DNA from: Microcoleus vaginatus WJT46-NPBG5
Lineage (GTDB): Bacteria; Cyanobacteriota; Cyanobacteriia; Cyanobacteriales; Oscillatoriaceae
Assembly: GCA_019359355.1 (NCBI GenBank)
Contig: JAHHHM010000006.1
Coordinates: 213,723-277,722 of the forward strand
DNA: 64,000 nt
Direction: 5' to 3'
How positions within the stretch are numbered: the stretch's first letter is position 1; the number at the start of each line of letters is the position of its first letter. The notes under the pieces are model-generated. The model saw only the letters and a program-made list of their open reading frames with translations. It was not told the DNA's origin and searched no databases. The translations under genes were made by a program, and so were the position numbers. Shown one piece after another: positions 63,228 through 64,000 of the stretch.

Positions 63228-64000
63228 TTATAGAATTTCGCTGATTTTCTTCTGTTCAGGGAGATTTTCAACCCGCAGAAAATGCACTTGTCCTGATCCA
63301 TCTCCCGCTAGCACTGTCAAATTATCAGCGGAAACGGCACAGGATACTATGGGAGAGTCGCCGGTAAAGCTGGTCATTAATTGGCCGGTTTCTAAATTCC
63401 AAATTCTCACGGTATTGTCATCAGGACCAGAAATGACAAACTTGCTATCTGCGGTGACGGCAACGGAATTTACCCAGTCATTATGACCCGTGAGTGTGTG
63501 CAATGGTTGGCCGGTTTCTAAATTCCAAATTCTCACGGTATTGTCACCAGAACCAGAAATGACAAACTTGCTATCTGCGGTGACGGCAACGGAATTTACC
63601 CAGCCATGATGACCCGTGAGTGTGTGCAATGGTTGGCCGGTTTCTAAATTCCAAATTCTCATGGTTTTGTCACGAGAACCAGAAATGACAAACTTGCTAT
63701 CTGCGGTGACGGCAACGGAAGTTACCGAGTTATAATGACCCGTGAGCGTGTGCAATGGTTGGCCGGTTTCTAAATTCCAAATTCTCACGGTACTGTCATC
63801 AGAACCAGAAATGACAAACTTGCTATCTGCGGTGACGGCAACGGAAGTTACCGGGTTATAATGACCCGTGAGCGTGTGCAATGGTTGGCCGGTTTCTAAA
63901 TTCCAAATTCTCATGGTTTTGTCACGAGAACCAGAAATGACAAACTTGCTATCTGCGGTGACGGCAACGGAAGTTACCGAGTTATAATGACCCGTGAGCG
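63228..64000 (-). CDS. WD40-repeat protein, 5' end outside the window
   Basis: The 5' end lies beyond the window; the frame stays open to 64000. Six visible 42-aa WD40 repeats carry the unit GHxxxVTSVAVTADSKFVISGSxDxTMRIWNLETGQPLHTLT. The last is more diverged (GDSPIVSCAVSADNLTVLAGD, then SGQVHFLRVENLPE), a C-terminal ending common in cyanobacterial NTPase-WD40 proteins. The DNA of successive units is nearly identical, so the array is young. The protein is likely a propeller sensor, and the missing N-terminal part may hold a STAND NTPase or effector. Confidence 0.85.
   Translation of the reverse strand, partial: LTGHYNSVTSVAVTADSKFVISGSRDKTMRIWNLETGQPLHTLTGHYNPVTSVAVTADSKFVISGSDDSTVRIWNLETGQPLHTLTGHYNSVTSVAVTADSKFVISGSRDKTMRIWNLETGQPLHTLTGHHGWVNSVAVTADSKFVISGSGDNTVRIWNLETGQPLHTLTGHNDWVNSVAVTADSKFVISGPDDNTVRIWNLETGQLMTSFTGDSPIVSCAVSADNLTVLAGDGSGQVHFLRVENLPEQKKISEIL
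63400..64000 (-). repeat. 126-bp WD40 DNA repeats
   Basis: Successive 126-bp units differ at only a few positions; for example the block from CTGTGAGCGTGTGCAATGG-like sequence recurs at 63490, 63616, 63742 and 63868. Differences cluster at the variable loop codons (HND, HHG, HYN and SGD, SRD, SDD). Confidence 0.85.

Noticed and set aside
63169..63301. A frameshift joining the WD40 gene and the STAND ATPase into one protein
   Set aside because: The WD40 frame ends in a sequence typical of natural C-termini and the ATPase has its own plausible start after 58 bp, so two genes are more likely.
1..64000. tRNA or rRNA genes
   Set aside because: No cloverleaf with a convincing T-loop and no rRNA-like stretch was seen by eye in any intergenic region; a tRNA scan would settle this.

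Overview
The window looks like chromosomal DNA of a filamentous, non-heterocystous-type cyanobacterium (an Oscillatoriales or Microcoleus-like organism is my inference). Support: paired ndhF1/ndhD1 genes, an RbcR-type Rubisco regulator, a plant-like 15-cis-zeta-carotene isomerase, a KaiB-like clock domain, type IV pilus ATPases, MASE1 histidine kinases, scattered HIP1 octamers (GCGATCGC), and a striking excess of the palindrome GCCGGC across coding and intergenic DNA. No rRNA, tRNA or CRISPR array was seen.

Layout. 1-5.8 kb: MASE1/PAS histidine kinase, a gutted TnpB element, a pentapeptide-repeat protein and a PilB/GspE-like ATPase, all on the minus strand. 5.9-14.5 kb: a candidate small RNA with its own -10 box, cysH, a Uma2-family nuclease, sbcD, ppx (minus), ubiA-type prenyltransferase, a SLOG-fold protein overlapping a membrane-anchored VKOR-type thioredoxin, and wecB (minus). 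14.9-30.4 kb: two giant paralogous FG-GAP/Calx-beta/cadherin-like/RTX proteins (1948 and 2435 aa) flank a TIGR03032-GNAT-GNAT fusion. A decayed C-terminus of a third giant paralog lies just upstream, in a 2-kb AT-rich gene desert that also holds a MITE-like element. 32.4-40.6 kb: pilT with a structured leader, a KaiB-domain protein, gmd, an alpha/beta hydrolase, a PstS-like binding protein next to a Ser/Thr kinase, and rbcR.

40.8-47.8 kb: an IsrB-type OMEGA element (RuvC-only, no HNH) with a candidate upstream omega RNA, inserted between rbcR and the zeta-carotene isomerase gene. It is followed by a WCGLC thioredoxin and ndhF1-ndhD1, a photosynthesis/carbon/redox block. 47.8-55.8 kb: an MCP-like coiled-coil protein, recJ, small membrane or PH-like proteins, an exported SMP-30 lactonase-like protein and a Tat/lipobox aldo-keto reductase. 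56.4-64 kb: a two-gene histidine kinase operon, an M28 peptidase, and a STAND-type P-loop ATPase downstream of a WD40 gene whose 126-bp repeats are nearly identical and run off the window edge.

Themes: surface and motility functions (pili, RTX adhesins, sugar nucleotide enzymes), signalling kinases with the same MASE1 sensor architecture, photosynthetic electron flow, and mobile or conflict-related elements (IsrB, TnpB relic, WD40/STAND). The most promising less-described items are the IsrB/omega-RNA unit and its hairpin shared with the TnpB relic, the KaiB fusion next to pilT, the pre-cysH structured RNA, and the TIGR03032-GNAT fusion whose linker is encoded by an intergenic-type repeat.
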